A DNA stretch of 64,000 nucleotides from Trichoplusia ni (Eukaryota > Arthropoda > Insecta > Lepidoptera > Noctuidae): NCBI RefSeq assembly GCF_003590095.1, contig NC_039492.1:10292001-10356000 (forward strand), given 5' to 3'. Under the pieces are notes generated by a model that was not told the origin of the DNA, did no database searches, and saw only the letters and a program-made list of their open reading frames with translations. This document shows positions 1 to 13,430 of this stretch, piece after piece (position 1 is the first letter of the stretch; each line of letters begins with the position of its first letter). The position numbers and the translations under genes are program-made.

Positions 1-3000
1 TGTGAGATACCTATGTCATGCGCTCGCAGGAATAATTATCATTTGTTTAGAATTTTTTTTAATTGCCTCTTACGCATACAAACTTGTGCGGCATTATATT
101 GACAGGTATTTGAATAATTTTAGCAAAACAATAAACCAGAATAGTCAGGATATAAAACAAGTTTCGACAATCTGAAAAACGCCAGTAAATCCCTAACGTT
201 TACACAAAAGTGGTACATTCAAACACTGACAGCACGACGATTCGCCGAACACTTTTATCAATGTTCGCTTTTCAATAAACCTCTAACAAACTGGCCAGTT
301 GACTCGCAGCTTTTTTACGCCAATAGAGTCGCTTCCGCCGCCGAACGGAAGTGGCCCGGTTCGGCGCGACCGACAACAGGAGCGCTTACCTTAGTTTTTT
401 ATTTGTGCCTTCCTGATTTATGGTTGTTCTGAATTTGTTTGGGCCACTGTGTCCGCGCCAAAATGCTTTCGACAGTTTCAGGAAATCTGTGCAGGCCTTT
501 TTTTAATACAACTCTGGTAAAGTTGATTCGTGAACTCGTGGGCAAAAATGTTTGCTTCGTCTTTGTAACAGAAATAGTTTGAGTTGACCACTTCGATAAA
601 CTTTTAAAAGTTTCATCCGCAACTATCGAATGATTAATAGTAATCAAGTAAACCCAAAATTTATTTTCTAAATCTATAAAATCATACCTCCCTTTTTATG
701 TTTAGGTATAGCCCGTAACTATATTTAAAACGTTAAAATGTATCTAAAATACATAAAACAACATTGGCCCTAAATAGTATCGACACCAGCGATTTTTTCT
801 CGTTAAATTAAGTTTCAATATCCCGTTAGGAGGCTGCGAAACAGATTGTTCTAAAAGAAATACAAAAGCATTTGACAGTAGCAATGTTTACTTGACCAAA
901 GCACCTAGCAAGCTAACACAAGAATACCTCACAATGAAATGGTCTAAAGGAACTTTCAACAACAAAAACCTTTCTTGCAAAGAATAAACAGAAAGAGCAC
1001 AAAACACTTAAAAAAAGTACAGCGAAATATTTTTCATTAGGGCCGAGCCAAACAATGACAATTGAATCTCGCACACTATACCTTCCGCGGATTACTGCGA
1101 CTTATTGCGACTCGACAACCGTCCCGCGCTCAAAAGAATAATATGTCTTTATAACGGATCCCGTGGCTTTCCCTGCCTTACTTCTTTCACATTTTTCAGT
1201 GAAATGTGAGAGCTCCTTTAGTTTTTCCACCAGCGTTCTATTCGAAATTCAACCCAATTTTCGAAACGCCACGTTTTCTTCTTCTCTGCACTGATGCCTC
1301 GTAGAATAGATTGCATTGTCTTGTGACGTAAATCATCCTGGAATAAGACACGTCGAGATAACCAAACAATAACGTACTCTGAGAATGCGATGTAGGGTTT
1401 AATTTGGGATAATTCCTTTTAGCATTTGCTGCGTTTTTATGTGAAATAGGTAGTCTCACGTGGTAAAAGGTCACTCTTCCCGTGACGGACGAATTAAATT
1501 TATAAAATGAAAGAAAGCGCTATGACTTGGATTATCTCGCTACATTTTATGAGCAAATATATATACAAAACTGTATTAACTGAATGTTGTTAACTTGTGT
1601 AGTTTGCAGACACATAGATACTCTGGTGAATTATAATTATTTTGGTACGAGACAAATACAAACATTTTGTGACTGAGAACAAGGCAGGTCTAAGTATCCC
1701 AAAATAAAAGTTATTTCAATTATCATTTACATTCAAGGAAATACACAAACATAAAAGAGAATAGCAAACCGGTGCCTACGAAAAAAGCATTTTCCGCACA
1801 AAATATATTCGAGATCGTAATGAAAACAGCAACAATATAAGAAAATCAGAACTTATCTCCAGGCCGGGGAATAAAGACGTAATTTTATTACACTGTACAC
1901 CTTAACTCTATAAACATAATCTTTCATTTGCAGAATTGTTTACGATATCTGGCCCACTTATCGTTCTGACCTTTTCTGTCGCGTTACCAGAGTGTACATT
2001 GGTCTCTTTCTAAATAAAGGTGCGTTTGGTGTTGTTTATTTTGATCGCGGTTGACCCTCTGGTAATGATGATTGGTTCACGCCAGTAAATTGGAGGTGGC
2101 GTGGACACACGAATTCACTTAGTGGTGGTAGTGTGGATGTGACGCGCCCGCGGTAATGCTGCACATTAATAAGCGTCCCGTGCATGCGCTCATTGCCCAC
2201 ATATTTTACTTTTTTTCAAAGCTGATTCAATCGTCCAATTAGGACTCGGTGAAATCTTTATCTGAGACTTTTCACAATTTAACTTTTTTTATCATCTCTT
2301 ATCTTAAATAGTTAAAGAGTTCATGTAGTTCATTTTGCCTCTTCATTGATCTTGTAAGTCACAAAATAAGTATAAAATTTTAAGCAGCTATTAAACCAAT
2401 CCGCGAATGAAAATCATTTGAAATATTCTATCCTTCAACTTTCAACAAATGTGTATGTATACAGCACTACAACTATCAGCACACCCTCCCCATATGTTTT
2501 GCGTATTTATGCCTATACATACAAAACTTGATGAATATTTATTATAATGCCCATACACATTCCCTAATAGTCCGTGCACACATCCACTTGTTTACAATCA
2601 TTATGTACATTCATACAGATTCATGGCGAACTCGCGTCATTACCTTCCCATAGATATGTGCTCGTGAAAGAATATTTTTACATCCAATTGCTTCAGGAGG
2701 CCTTGTATCAGGGTTTTTATGTTTTTGTTTATATTCCATTGCTCCTGTACGACTGATTGGACTAGTTTTTCTTTTGGGTGTGTGTGGCCTTGCGTGAGAA
2801 ACAAATACACGTTTGGTTATATTAAAAATCTTTCATGTTAGATACAAAGTAAGCGTCAGATTTTTCGTAATGTTTTAATTCGCTAACCCAAACTCATCAC
2901 GATTGAATCCACATTGGACAATTGCTCCCACGTGAAGCACTCTGTGAACGTCCGTCCGGCATGGTCTCACAATATTTAAACAATTAATTCTTCGATTCAT

Positions 3001-3121
3001 TGTCAGTGGAGCGCTAGTGTTGCGAATGTGGTGGATCTCGCACGTGGCCGTCCCGCTGTGCGCTCCCTGACGTGGCTACACTCACTGCGGATGAATGCCG
3101 TGGCTAATTGTGACTATCGAG

Positions 3122-3133
3122 TGCCACGTGGCA
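3122..3133. promoter_or_regulatory. Palindromic E-box TGCCACGTGGCA
   Basis: A perfect 12-bp palindrome is centred on CACGTG, the core bound by bHLH-leucine-zipper and bHLH-PAS factors. A second CACGTGG occurs near 3042 and a GACGTGG near 3069, all inside a GC-richer patch. Binding is inferred only from the motif. A 12-bp palindrome can occur by chance in 64 kb. Confidence 0.3.
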
Positions 3134-4507
3134 TCAAGAGTCAAAAGATTTACCTAACGTTTTGTCAGTCAATTGTTTTCATAGTGCCTATTGTAGACAA
3201 ATTGCGGAGCGTGATTCCGAGTTTCTGGGAAATCGCTTTAATGTAATGGAGATTTGAACTTTACAAAATACCACCCACATCCTGAGAAGGAGATTTAACA
3301 AATGAATAGTTTCGCATTCAAGACTTTTTGATTAACTACCTCTTTGTTTCACCAACTTTAAATTAAGAATTACTTCAAGACAAAAACTATTGATCATGAA
3401 TTTTGAGCAGCAGCATGACTAGTATAGCTAACAGACAGGAATAGAATGTACTTATCGAAATAGTCATAAACCGGGAGTAATGCTGGGAAAACCCAATTGG
3501 CTTGTCAGATGCTCGCTGCAATATGAAATGATTTATCTATGTGTATACTAATACAGATAAACACGAGCTTTATGTTCGCTATCAAAATATTTACCTGTCC
3601 ATAAATACGTCCGGACACGTCGATGCAATATCCACACATTAAAAAAATCCCCGCTGGTCACCTATTCAGGTTTGGATATACCGAATTAACAAAACAAGCA
3701 ATATTCCACCTTATGGCTACCACTGCAAGTCTCATATTTCCTTGAAAAATATTTCGAAGTGTTATAAATACAGAATTATTGGAAAATGCACTCAATGTCA
3801 TGAAAGATACGGTAGATTATTGTGTAAACATGAATATGCGAACTAGAGTATGTCCAGCAAAATGAACTGCGGAAGATGTATGAGGCAGCGGATTAAAAAT
3901 ATTTGTACGCGCCATTATACATGGTGTAATGAAAACCCTAAACGTGCCTCTTTATTAAGTGCTAGCTTTTACCCGCGGATCCGTTCGTGTAGATTTTATT
4001 CATATTCTGTTAACATGGAAATTGCGATCTCCGCTTGTGGGAAAAGCACTTTTGGAAAAATAATGTTGGACAGATTTTTGGAAATTACAAAATTCGTTTA
4101 CTTATTATTACTTAACGGATATAGTTTTTTCGACGTTTTTGTTCTCGTGTTTTACGGTACTGTAGTGTAGTACCCAAAGTGAAATGGTCTGTCAGACCGT
4201 TAGTTAAAATTAGGGAATCTGCAAATTCAAATGTTAAACACATTTACGTTTAGCTAATTAATAATAGACTCAGTTCAGCGAGACCGGTTTTATTTCTGTT
4301 GTGTTTTCTTCTGAACATTCTTGTTGAGTAATTTATCCATTACCAACAAGTTTCAATATAACTCACAACATTAATTTCACTCGAGCGAATGTAAAAAAAA
4401 TCTTTTGTAGTGTATTAAACAAACGTACAGTACGCTGTACCCACATTATTATAACCATACATACAGGGGGTGGTCAGTTAATTGAAGTCCGGGTGATTTC
4501 AATAAAG

Positions 4508-4551
4508 ATCTTTTGAGGCCTGACGGAGGTCTGACGTCACGATCAAAAGAT
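4508..4551. repeat. Short inverted repeat enclosing a consensus CRE
   Basis: Arms ATCTTTTGA (4508-4516) and TCAAAAGAT (4543-4551) are exact inverted copies. The loop contains the full palindromic CRE TGACGTCA at 4532-4539 and a nearby TGACGG. It could be a foldback remnant or a composite regulatory site. No target duplication was found. Confidence 0.3.
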
Positions 4552-7500
4552 TTTAAATTTTGTAATTAGAACGTTGGTCGATGTGTTGTGTATGGCCGTT
4601 ATTAGTGACGTAATCCTCGATGATGTATGGGAGATATGCCTTTATTGAAAGGGGTATGACGTTCGACCCTATGCTTCATAATGGTCATTTTTGAATGTTC
4701 ATTTAAATTATTTTAAATACAGAAATATTTCAATGAGATTTTAGAATCAATGATTTAGTTTTTTTTCGCTTGACTATGAAACAGTAATTATTGCTGCAAT
4801 ATAAAGATCTTTCTGCTTTCTAAGATGTCCCAGACATTAAATAATTCTTACTTTTATATCTGTCTTATTCTCTTGATATTTGAATGTCCAACTCGTATAA
4901 TCATGCGATTACCAAAAATTCTTATTTCCATTCAATCATATTGGCACATTATGTTCACAAAATTTCCTCCATCAGATCCACAGTTATTTGAATACAGTGG
5001 CGACACGAAACATACCTCATATAACATTAAGCAGTGTCTTTGCACACAGGTTGTCAGCACAAAGCTTCTGTGTCGTGCGCGAGCATTCATTAGCGCCGAG
5101 TAATGAGCCGCACTCGCTGCCACAGACCAACGATCTTCTTGACGTGTAGACTCGGCACTAGATTTTTCTATTCTTATTTACTTGATGCCGTTGATCCTAA
5201 TCTTCTTTAGTTAGTAAAGTAGTAGTGTAATATTTCTGTATTAAGGGTTTGCAATTCCGTATAGATTTGTAAACATATGGTACAGGTTTATCACAATCAC
5301 AACGCAGGCAGGTACTAATGGGACTTTTTCAAAGTCAGTGTTGGAAACTGAAAACTTCAATACACAGAAATGTCGCGGTGATCAATGTTCAAGCGTCCCC
5401 ATACGAGAAGAGGATCTGGGTCTAGCAGTGGGATGTGTGTAGGCTGGTTTTATAAGGAAGTAAGGTATCAAATAAACTGCGAGCACAGCTGTTAGATGTG
5501 TATCCTTTAAGGTACAGGTGATCTTTTAAAAAACGTCTTCAGTCGTCACCATCATGTCTTGAAGATAAGCAAAGGGCTTTATTTCCGTTAAATATGGTTT
5601 AAAGTTGTTCTATCTGTTCGTAGTGTGGTCTATCTCCAAGCCTACATCGGCACCTTTTAAGGCTTTTAAAACGCAGTGAGAGCTAATCATACGGCGGCCG
5701 CGCTTGCTGATTATCTCAGTCGGTGTACTGTGCAGTTGTGCACCTTTGTGTTATCTTCTCTTAATTTTGGACATGGTTTTAACTAGAAATATTTTTTTAT
5801 TTTCAACTAAGTTATGAAAATCTGAATTTCAGATCTTTTTCTTAACCGATATGTACCTTATAGGTAATTATTATTATCTATTTGATTTTTTTAGAACGTT
5901 AGTAGTTAAATGTATTGTCCGCCAAATATTTAAAAAGAGACAGTGTTTTTCTTCAAGCATTTCTGTATCTTGTTTGCAGAGGTTGACAAAACCACGAAAG
6001 TAAAAAGGTTATTCATCTCTAGCAGAAATAAAAGAAAGATTAATTTACAGCTTTAATAAAATAAAAGACAAACCCTTTTTACATTGCTTTTGATCTTAAT
6101 CTTAATGCCAATAAGAATTCTTTCTCATACACAACAAACGTTTAAAATTGATGGCAATCATATTTAAAATGAAGATCGTAATTTTATATGTTTGTGAAAT
6201 GTCTAGATTTCTTTTTAATATTCACGTGTCAAATAGAAGAAACGGTTAATCAGTCACTACATACAAGCAATCTATATAAGTCTAGAGCCGAGATCGGATT
6301 ACTTACGATAGGAAATACTAATTTATCACTATAGTTATACGAATTCTTGAATATTTCAGAATATTCTCGTTTATTATGTTTCTATTTAAACATTATATAT
6401 TAACCTATATGTGTTTTGATGAATTTTTACGGCTGTCCCAATAAAAAGCGTTCATATATCACGGCGACTCGTTTAATTTGACAAAAACTCTGGTAGTGTA
6501 TGGGAGCGACATCCTGTAGTTTTATGTAGCAAATTAGTGATGATGGTCTCTAATAAATATTGTGAGGTGAGTTAGTGAAGTAGTTGCTGGGAATCTGGCT
6601 GTTGCTAAGGTGTGCGTTAGGTACTTTAGATTACTGTAAATAATGTGGTTGTTGGTTGAGTGATATTGATAATATAATGGCAGTTTTTGAATGGTCAGTT
6701 AATTTAAATGGCATTTTTATTGATTCATATAGGCACGTCAGAATTATAGTCTTGGATTTGCAATTATTTTCTTAAAAAAACCTTTGAGTCTGTTGTGTAA
6801 AATATAACCATTTACGAATTCTAAACTTCGAATATATTTTGTAACTCAATCAAGTTACTAAGAGCGGAGCCAGTTTATATCCTGAATTAGTTGGACCCTT
6901 GTATAAAGGGCTAAGTTTATACGGTATGCGAAAGTAAAACGTCGACGACATTGGACCTTCCGACCAATGGCACTCACAAATTCAGAACATTTACCAAACA
7001 AACAAATTAATTCCAGCCTCATTTCAACACGACCTACAATTTTGACGTGAGTTCTAAATTTCCAACAAACGTTGCGAAGTGGATAGCATTAGACAGCTCT
7101 GTAACACACGAACGTGAACTAGTAAATAATTCTGTTCCACCTACATATCAAAATATTCACAATTAGCAGCTTCGGATCAAAGCGGCGGATATGATATTTT
7201 ACGTGTGTCGCGACAGACAGACAGACCTGTCGTTATGTACGTATAATTATTATATATACGGATTCAACGGAAACATGTTTTGATTGAGAACAGATCTAAC
7301 CTTGTGGGATGTTGTATTTTTATTTGGATTATTTGTGATCTGTTAACCGCGTTATGATGTGTTAATGTTGGTACCTAGCTTACCTTTATCTTCGTTCTAA
7401 GATTTATTACCACCAGACCAAACGTTATCTCGTCTTCAATATGATCTCACCTCTACATCTTCGGCGAACCCGATCAGTTTTCAAATAACATAGGGCAAGC

Positions 7501-10500
7501 TGTTAGCACGATCATGGGCCAGACAGTTACTCGCCCTAAAACGAGTTATTGCCCTGGACATTACGGGCTGGCAAAAACGGTCGGACATATTGAGAGCTCG
7601 GAATGTAATAAAGGGTGGGTAATGTCACCGGGGAGAGGGGCAACTTTTTTTATAACCACCTTGGATATTAAGAGTGTTGAGGTTTCGCTCGCGGTCTGCT
7701 TGCCTGCGGTCTAAAGTTTGATAAAATGAGACAAGATGGGAGAGAACGTCGTGTGCATTATAATGACCTTCTGTCGAAATGTTACATTTAGCAGTTTACA
7801 CTTACGGACGTAATAGCAAATAGTTAGTTTTTATTCAACGAGTTTGCATTTGAACCCTTTGACTAAGATTAAATTGCTGAAAGGTCATCACAATAAGTAT
7901 AAGATCAATTCAAAAGATGGTACTTGTGATACATCCCAGTTCACCATCGCTCTCAGCATCAGACCCCGCCACCAATCTGTCTGTGTAACAAACAGTAACG
8001 ATTACACTAATTGTAGTGTATAATAAAGCTATAATCGCTGGATTTTTCCGAGCTGAGTGAGCGCTAATGTGGTCTGCATTAACATTTGCGTGGGGTTTGA
8101 GTGTCAGCGAGCGAGACGGGGAGCTGTCTCAAATGATGAAGTAGCATTTTGGGTAAGACATTTATTATTTAATTTATTTTAAAAGCTCAGGATCGTATTA
8201 TTAAAAATTTTACACAGTTTTACACAACATTAAAAATAATTTTAGGTTACATATTCAAAAATTTAATTAGAGAACGTAGTTGATACAGAGTAAAAATCAT
8301 TATTAAATATGACATTTACCAGCCAGTTACAACTTATTAATGTGTCTACTAGCTAATAATCGATGGTATAATAATTTTCACTTATCTAGTTACTCATAAC
8401 ATCAAACTAAAGATTACTATTATAAGGCCGCTCTGAGTGTGACCCCACACCATAGTCAGCAGTATACTCATTAAGACAACTGTTTCCCTAAGTTTTTGTG
8501 GACATGTCATAACATACCGCTTAACTCACACGTTTCTGTGTCAGATAGTAATGGTAATCAGAGTAATTGACCACCTAACTGCGTTATTAGACAACTCTTC
8601 AATTTCACACTTAGATAATGTTATAAAGGAAAACGAATAATTTAAACGAAGAAAATTGAGGACCTTAAAGTGGCCCTTGTGGTACACCATTCTTTTATTT
8701 AAAGATTTCTCTAGTTTAAAAAACCCTTTGTTTAGAATTTGTCAACAATTATCAATATTTTTTTAATTAATTTCCCGATTCATTTCAATTAAAAATTTCT
8801 TGCTTAAACAGTAAACAGTAACTGCATACAGTGTATAAACAGCAATTGAACCCTTGAGTGAAGTACAAAGCGAGCACATTAGACAGACTAGCCCATTAAT
8901 CTCAGGTACAATAAAGCAGCATATTTCTAGGTCATGGAGTGCACTCGCGCCGCCAGCAAACATTTTAGCTGAGCAAACAGGGGTGACCCGCAAACACCGG
9001 TAAACACGACGCCCTGGGTTTAAACTGGACGTAATTTCGTTAAAGTATTTGCTGTAAGACGAATTGATGCTTCTGGTTCTGCTGGACCTATTGTGTTAAA
9101 AAAAACGATTAAGGCTTCGCGTTTGATTTGGATGCCAAGTGAGTCTTTTTTTTAGGATCGAGACAATCCGTTCCTTTCCATCTTTTAAAGACACTAAATT
9201 GATTAAGAAATACTTTTGTTTCTAAAAGCACAGTCGCAGCTGACATTTATTAAACGTATCCCCAAAGTACAATTTTTGGTTTGACTCATTCATAATGTCC
9301 TCATTTTTTTCTGTCAAAGATGTTTTATTCTTTGAGTCATCAAGTCCACTCTTTGATTTATCTATACCTATCATGAAACAATTACAGCAAACTAGAATAT
9401 CTGACTCGTGGATATCGTTAAGTTATTGGTAGTTGTATATCAATATGCAGTTATCACTCGAAGAGGTTCTACTTACACCCTGTTTTTCAGTTCGAGTATG
9501 CAGTTAGTTTAGTTAGTTTAGTCCGCAACAGTTTCCCCTTTACAAAATGAGTACGATTCAAGCCGACCGTAGTTAACCCAGTTAGTTAACAGCCCGTACC
9601 AAAGTACGCAGTAATACAGATTTTGGATTTACTTTTTATGAAAGGACTATTTAAAATGGACTCAGAGCTGTGTTCTATAGCCGAAGTTGGTTAAATATTT
9701 GTGGATTGCTTTTTGTTTAACTCAACATGGGAGTTGTAGATGCTACGCTCATAATCAAGTATTTAAAATATAACTAGCGAGGTAGTAAAATGTTAGCAAT
9801 ATATATTTTTGGAAATTCATGTTCCTTAATTTTGCCTACAATCACAATGTCGTTTGACATTAGCACACATTACATTAGAGTTTATTTTTTACCTGTGCCT
9901 GTTTTTAAACATGTTAACCTGAATGTTAGTTTTATATATCAGAAACTTACTACTCTAAAATTGCCAAAGATTGTTCGTTTGATGTACTGTTTTAAATATC
10001 GACAGTGTAAGTAAACTTGTTTTATCTTATTTCGAGGCTATAGTTCATTTTTGAACCGGTCTCAGTATAATTTTCTGATATACAAAACTAAAACACAGTT
10101 AAACTTAGTTTAAAAACATGCAGAGTTGAAAAATAGCTCGAATGTCGGCATTCCACACAAAATTAAAAAGGTTTACTCAGTACCTATGTAGGACACCAAT
10201 TCATTTTATTTTAGTTAGTTTGTCGTGAGTGTAGTGCAGATAAAATCACATTATATTTTCCGTATGTGCGTGTTCCAAATTGGACAGTATTCAGTGTATA
10301 AAATGAGTTAGAGAGTTGGAGCCGCTGACGTGACTGAGCTGCGGACACGCCGACAAGCGGCAGCGGGGGCGGGGGAACGTTGAAATATCTTTAATAATAG
10401 TGCCATACCACAGAGGCCGAATCCATTTCTTTTTATTTAAACTTAGCTTTTACAGTTCACTTCATCGAGTCACCATATCGTTAAATCAAATTATCTAATT

Positions 10501-12833
10501 GACATAATATTTTCAGCCCACGAATATAAATTGTATTGATCTAGAAAATTACCAAAATAATAGAATTTTACTTATTGCTCATCATGTTCAATGTGAGAAC
10601 ATAACCTTAAAACATGCTGTAGGTACCATCGTTCCTTTATAAGCGTGTTTCACTCTCGCTCCGCTCGTCACTAAGCCCGCTGCGCTCGGCAGTTTCCCGA
10701 GCCGCTGGTGATACGACGACCGATGCACATGAGTTATCGTTACTGCTTACGTGACTCCCTATGACCTCCGATATTAACGTTTCTTTTACTTCACTTTGAG
10801 CCAAAATATAATGCACTATGGTTTGTTCACCGTTAAATTGTCATTGATCCATAGTTTATGTGAAGTATTTTGCTGTTTCAAGGTACAAGAAAAGTTGCTT
10901 TTTCATTCCTGACAGCCTATGATGGAGGCATTTGAGCATGAATAGTTGTTTCGTTTAATTAAATATGAATAGAAAATCTTGTTCGATGCCCATTCAACCT
11001 TTGGGAACCTCTTGATTTTGGGCCGTCATAATTAATTAAAGAAAACCTTACAAATGATGTCGTGTTCCCATCATTGCCAAACTTAGCTCTACTCAGTCGA
11101 TAATCAGTTGCAATGGTAATTGACTTATGTTACGAGTATATTCAAAACTCAATCAAACTCTGGTTACTGCGAACCATCTACAGCAACTTAAGTTTTGTGA
11201 GTAAAACGAGTCAAGTTACGAGTTAGGTGTCTCCGTTATTGTGTCGTCCGATAGTTAAGTTTATGATCACTACAATGTCCCTGCAGACTACGGCTGTACG
11301 GTTTCACTCTAAGTGGATCAGCACGGCTAGTCCCTGATTTGTTTGTGACAAACTGTCTTTGAATCGACTCCTTTGTTCTGCTTTAGGTTTTCGTTATATT
11401 ATTATTGCAAATTTTATTTTTTCTTCCTAGATGTTTTAGTTCCGAGAAAATATTTCATGGTCTACTATTCCGCACTCATGTAAAAGTTTCATCTATATTA
11501 AATACTCTAATTTTCCTAATTTCTTCCTAGTCGATATTTCCCATATCAAACTATAATTTCATTAAACACGATCTACAATGAAGCTCTCTCGTCTATTCTA
11601 AACGCTCTATTGAAGCTTAATTAACAAGAAACCAAAACAAACCGTTGGAATAAGCTACACTGCTATTAAAACATGGCGCCCTGGTACCTAGGTCTTGCCC
11701 CCTCTCCCGATCCTCTCCCGACATCATATTACCTACCGCTCAATCTTCTTTCATAATTAAAGTGGCTTTTACCTCTGTACCCCGCCTCACCCCCACTCTT
11801 ATGCCACCCTTGAAGTAACCACTAAGTATTAGTAGCAGAAGGTTGAGTTGAAGGAGACAAGAAAAAAGAGAAGTCAATGTTGAGTCTATTATTGTCCTTA
11901 TTTGATTGAAATTCTGATGATGATGTTGGTGATACAATATTTTAGGCTCATAAACTGTTTACCGAATTTGTCAAGGGCTGGAAACCAGAATACTTTGAAT
12001 TTGTACTCATTTGTAGAACATATTTTAACGTAAGCATCTAATCTTCTAAAAGTCTTTATGATATTGAAATATAAATACAGCTACCAACAAATGGTTAAAT
12101 TAGTTTCTATGAATGTATTGTTATGTTCTATATCTTTATTCAGTATTTTGATCACAGAAAAGTACTATTAAATACAGTTTAATAAGAACCAATGGTCCTT
12201 TTGTACACAGCCTCATCGTGTCATTATACCTAGGACCTGCGCGTAGCTTTACTAGAGCCGTTATGTACCCCACCTTAGAGGGGGAGGGGGGAGGTAGATA
12301 ATTGGCCGCTTTTTGTTCGTTTCTCAAGAAACCTTACGTTGCTACGGTCTGCGTAAAGAAATTCTTTTATGAATTCAATAGAGGTAGGTATACATACACC
12401 GAACTAAAAATATCTCCTACCTATACAGGTTTATTGTTCGCCCATCATAAATTATGGCAGTATTGGGTTTTTGCGTATAAATAATGTCGTTCTATCAACA
12501 TAAATCTCATTGTCTCTGAGAAAACTACTATATGAAAATAAACTTAAAAACACGCCAGAGTAAACAGGAAATATATTTATCAGCGACTGTAACGCATAGT
12601 CCTCTTTATGTGAAAAGGCTATATTTTGGAATGGTCTAAAACCTTCATTAAGTGTTCATATAACTATTAATTCAACACTTATTAACACAATATCAGAGTA
12701 AAATTTCAATATCGCTATAACGTTCTATAATTATCTCTCGTGAATAGTTTAAGCAAGCAAGGCTGATCCATAATCTCATTTATATCAGAACGAAGTTCAA
12801 CCAACTTAGAACAAACGTGTACAACATACCATG

Positions 12834-13430
12834 TCCTCGTAACGTAGCTACGTCCCGACCGCAACCCCGTGACCTTCTCCAAGGACGCGCCGCGCCCACC
12901 TAAGTACTAAATTTAGCACACCTCAAGGAAACATCAATCGTACCAACACATGCGCACAATTTTTCATTTTCCCACCACAACGGAAACGCACCAAAAACGT
13001 CACACCGCACTGGTAACTGCCGCGGAACTGGTCTGCGAAGTCGCACCACGAAATACACCTGTATTGACAGGTATACCTGGCCGCACCTTCGCTCCACCAA
13101 TCAGCGCGCAGCTTACCTGCGCAGCTCGATAAAAAGGGGCGTGGTTTATGCAGAGGCGGTTGGAACTGTACCTGTGCGCACCTGCAGTGTTATGAAACAG
13201 GTGCGGGGGATTGCGGGTTGGTTACGAGCCTTCCAATGGGCGCCGGTGGCGGGTCACCTGCGAGGTGCGTCGGAGGTAAGGCGGCAGGTATTGGTCGGCG
13301 CAAGTGGGTCGCGGATCTGGGTCACGCCGCGACCGAGCTATGTGCGCTCTATGTACACCGAGCACCGCACGCTTCGCAATACCGTTTTAAACTTAAATTA
13401 TAGTCTTTGTTTGGCTTCCGTTTAACGAGA
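12834..13430. promoter_or_regulatory. GC-rich promoter-like island with dense E-boxes
   Basis: This block is clearly richer in G, C and CpG than its surroundings. Between about 13050 and 13290 it holds eight or more CAGGT/ACCTG motifs on both strands, several of them full CACCTG/CAGGTG E-boxes. It also has a CCAAT box (ACCAATCAGCGCGC, 13096-13109) and a TATA-like GATAAAAAGG at 13128. A donor-like GGAG|GTAAGG lies near 13275. This order would suit a promoter with a short noncoding first exon on the plus strand. Open frames through the block (for example 13141-13425) have no recognised motif, so coding potential is doubtful. Known binders of this E-box class include Snail, ZEB and Daughterless-type factors; occupancy is inference. 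Confidence 0.35.
13064..13185 (+). repeat. E-box/CCAAT module, copy A of a dispersed pair
   Basis: This stretch aligns collinearly with 59793-59895. Shared blocks in order are TATAC, GCCG, GCTC, the identical ACCAATCAGCGCGC, ACCTG followed by GC, a CGAT/GATAA block, GGGGCG and AGGCGGT. The order and spacing are kept with small indels, so common origin is more likely than chance. It may be a remnant of one repeat family or a shared promoter architecture. Confidence 0.5.

Larger units (their letters stand above)
1..12833. other. AT-rich noncoding tract, no gene recognised
   Basis: No reading frame here shows a known protein motif, and the open frames are short and low in complexity. Seen directly: a short inverted repeat CGCCGAAC/GTTCGGCG at 339-346 and 359-366, an E-box palindrome at 3122, a CRE-bearing hairpin at 4508, a TTAGTTTAG-type short duplication near 9505, a GC-richer patch with G-runs near 10320-10380, and a G-rich run (GGGGGAGGGGGGAGG) near 12279. 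Mildly GC-richer islands at about 2050-2170, 3000-3140 and 10640-10720 resemble the compact conserved elements often seen around developmental genes, but conservation cannot be judged here. No tRNA, satellite or autonomous transposon was found. Confidence 0.6.

Noticed and set aside
3850..4170. 106-codon open frame
   Set aside because: Composition is typical of AT-rich noncoding DNA. No domain, splice context or homology was recognised.
7514..7714. 66-codon ATG frame in a GC-richer patch
   Set aside because: No recognisable domain or splice-bounded structure; insufficient evidence to call a gene.
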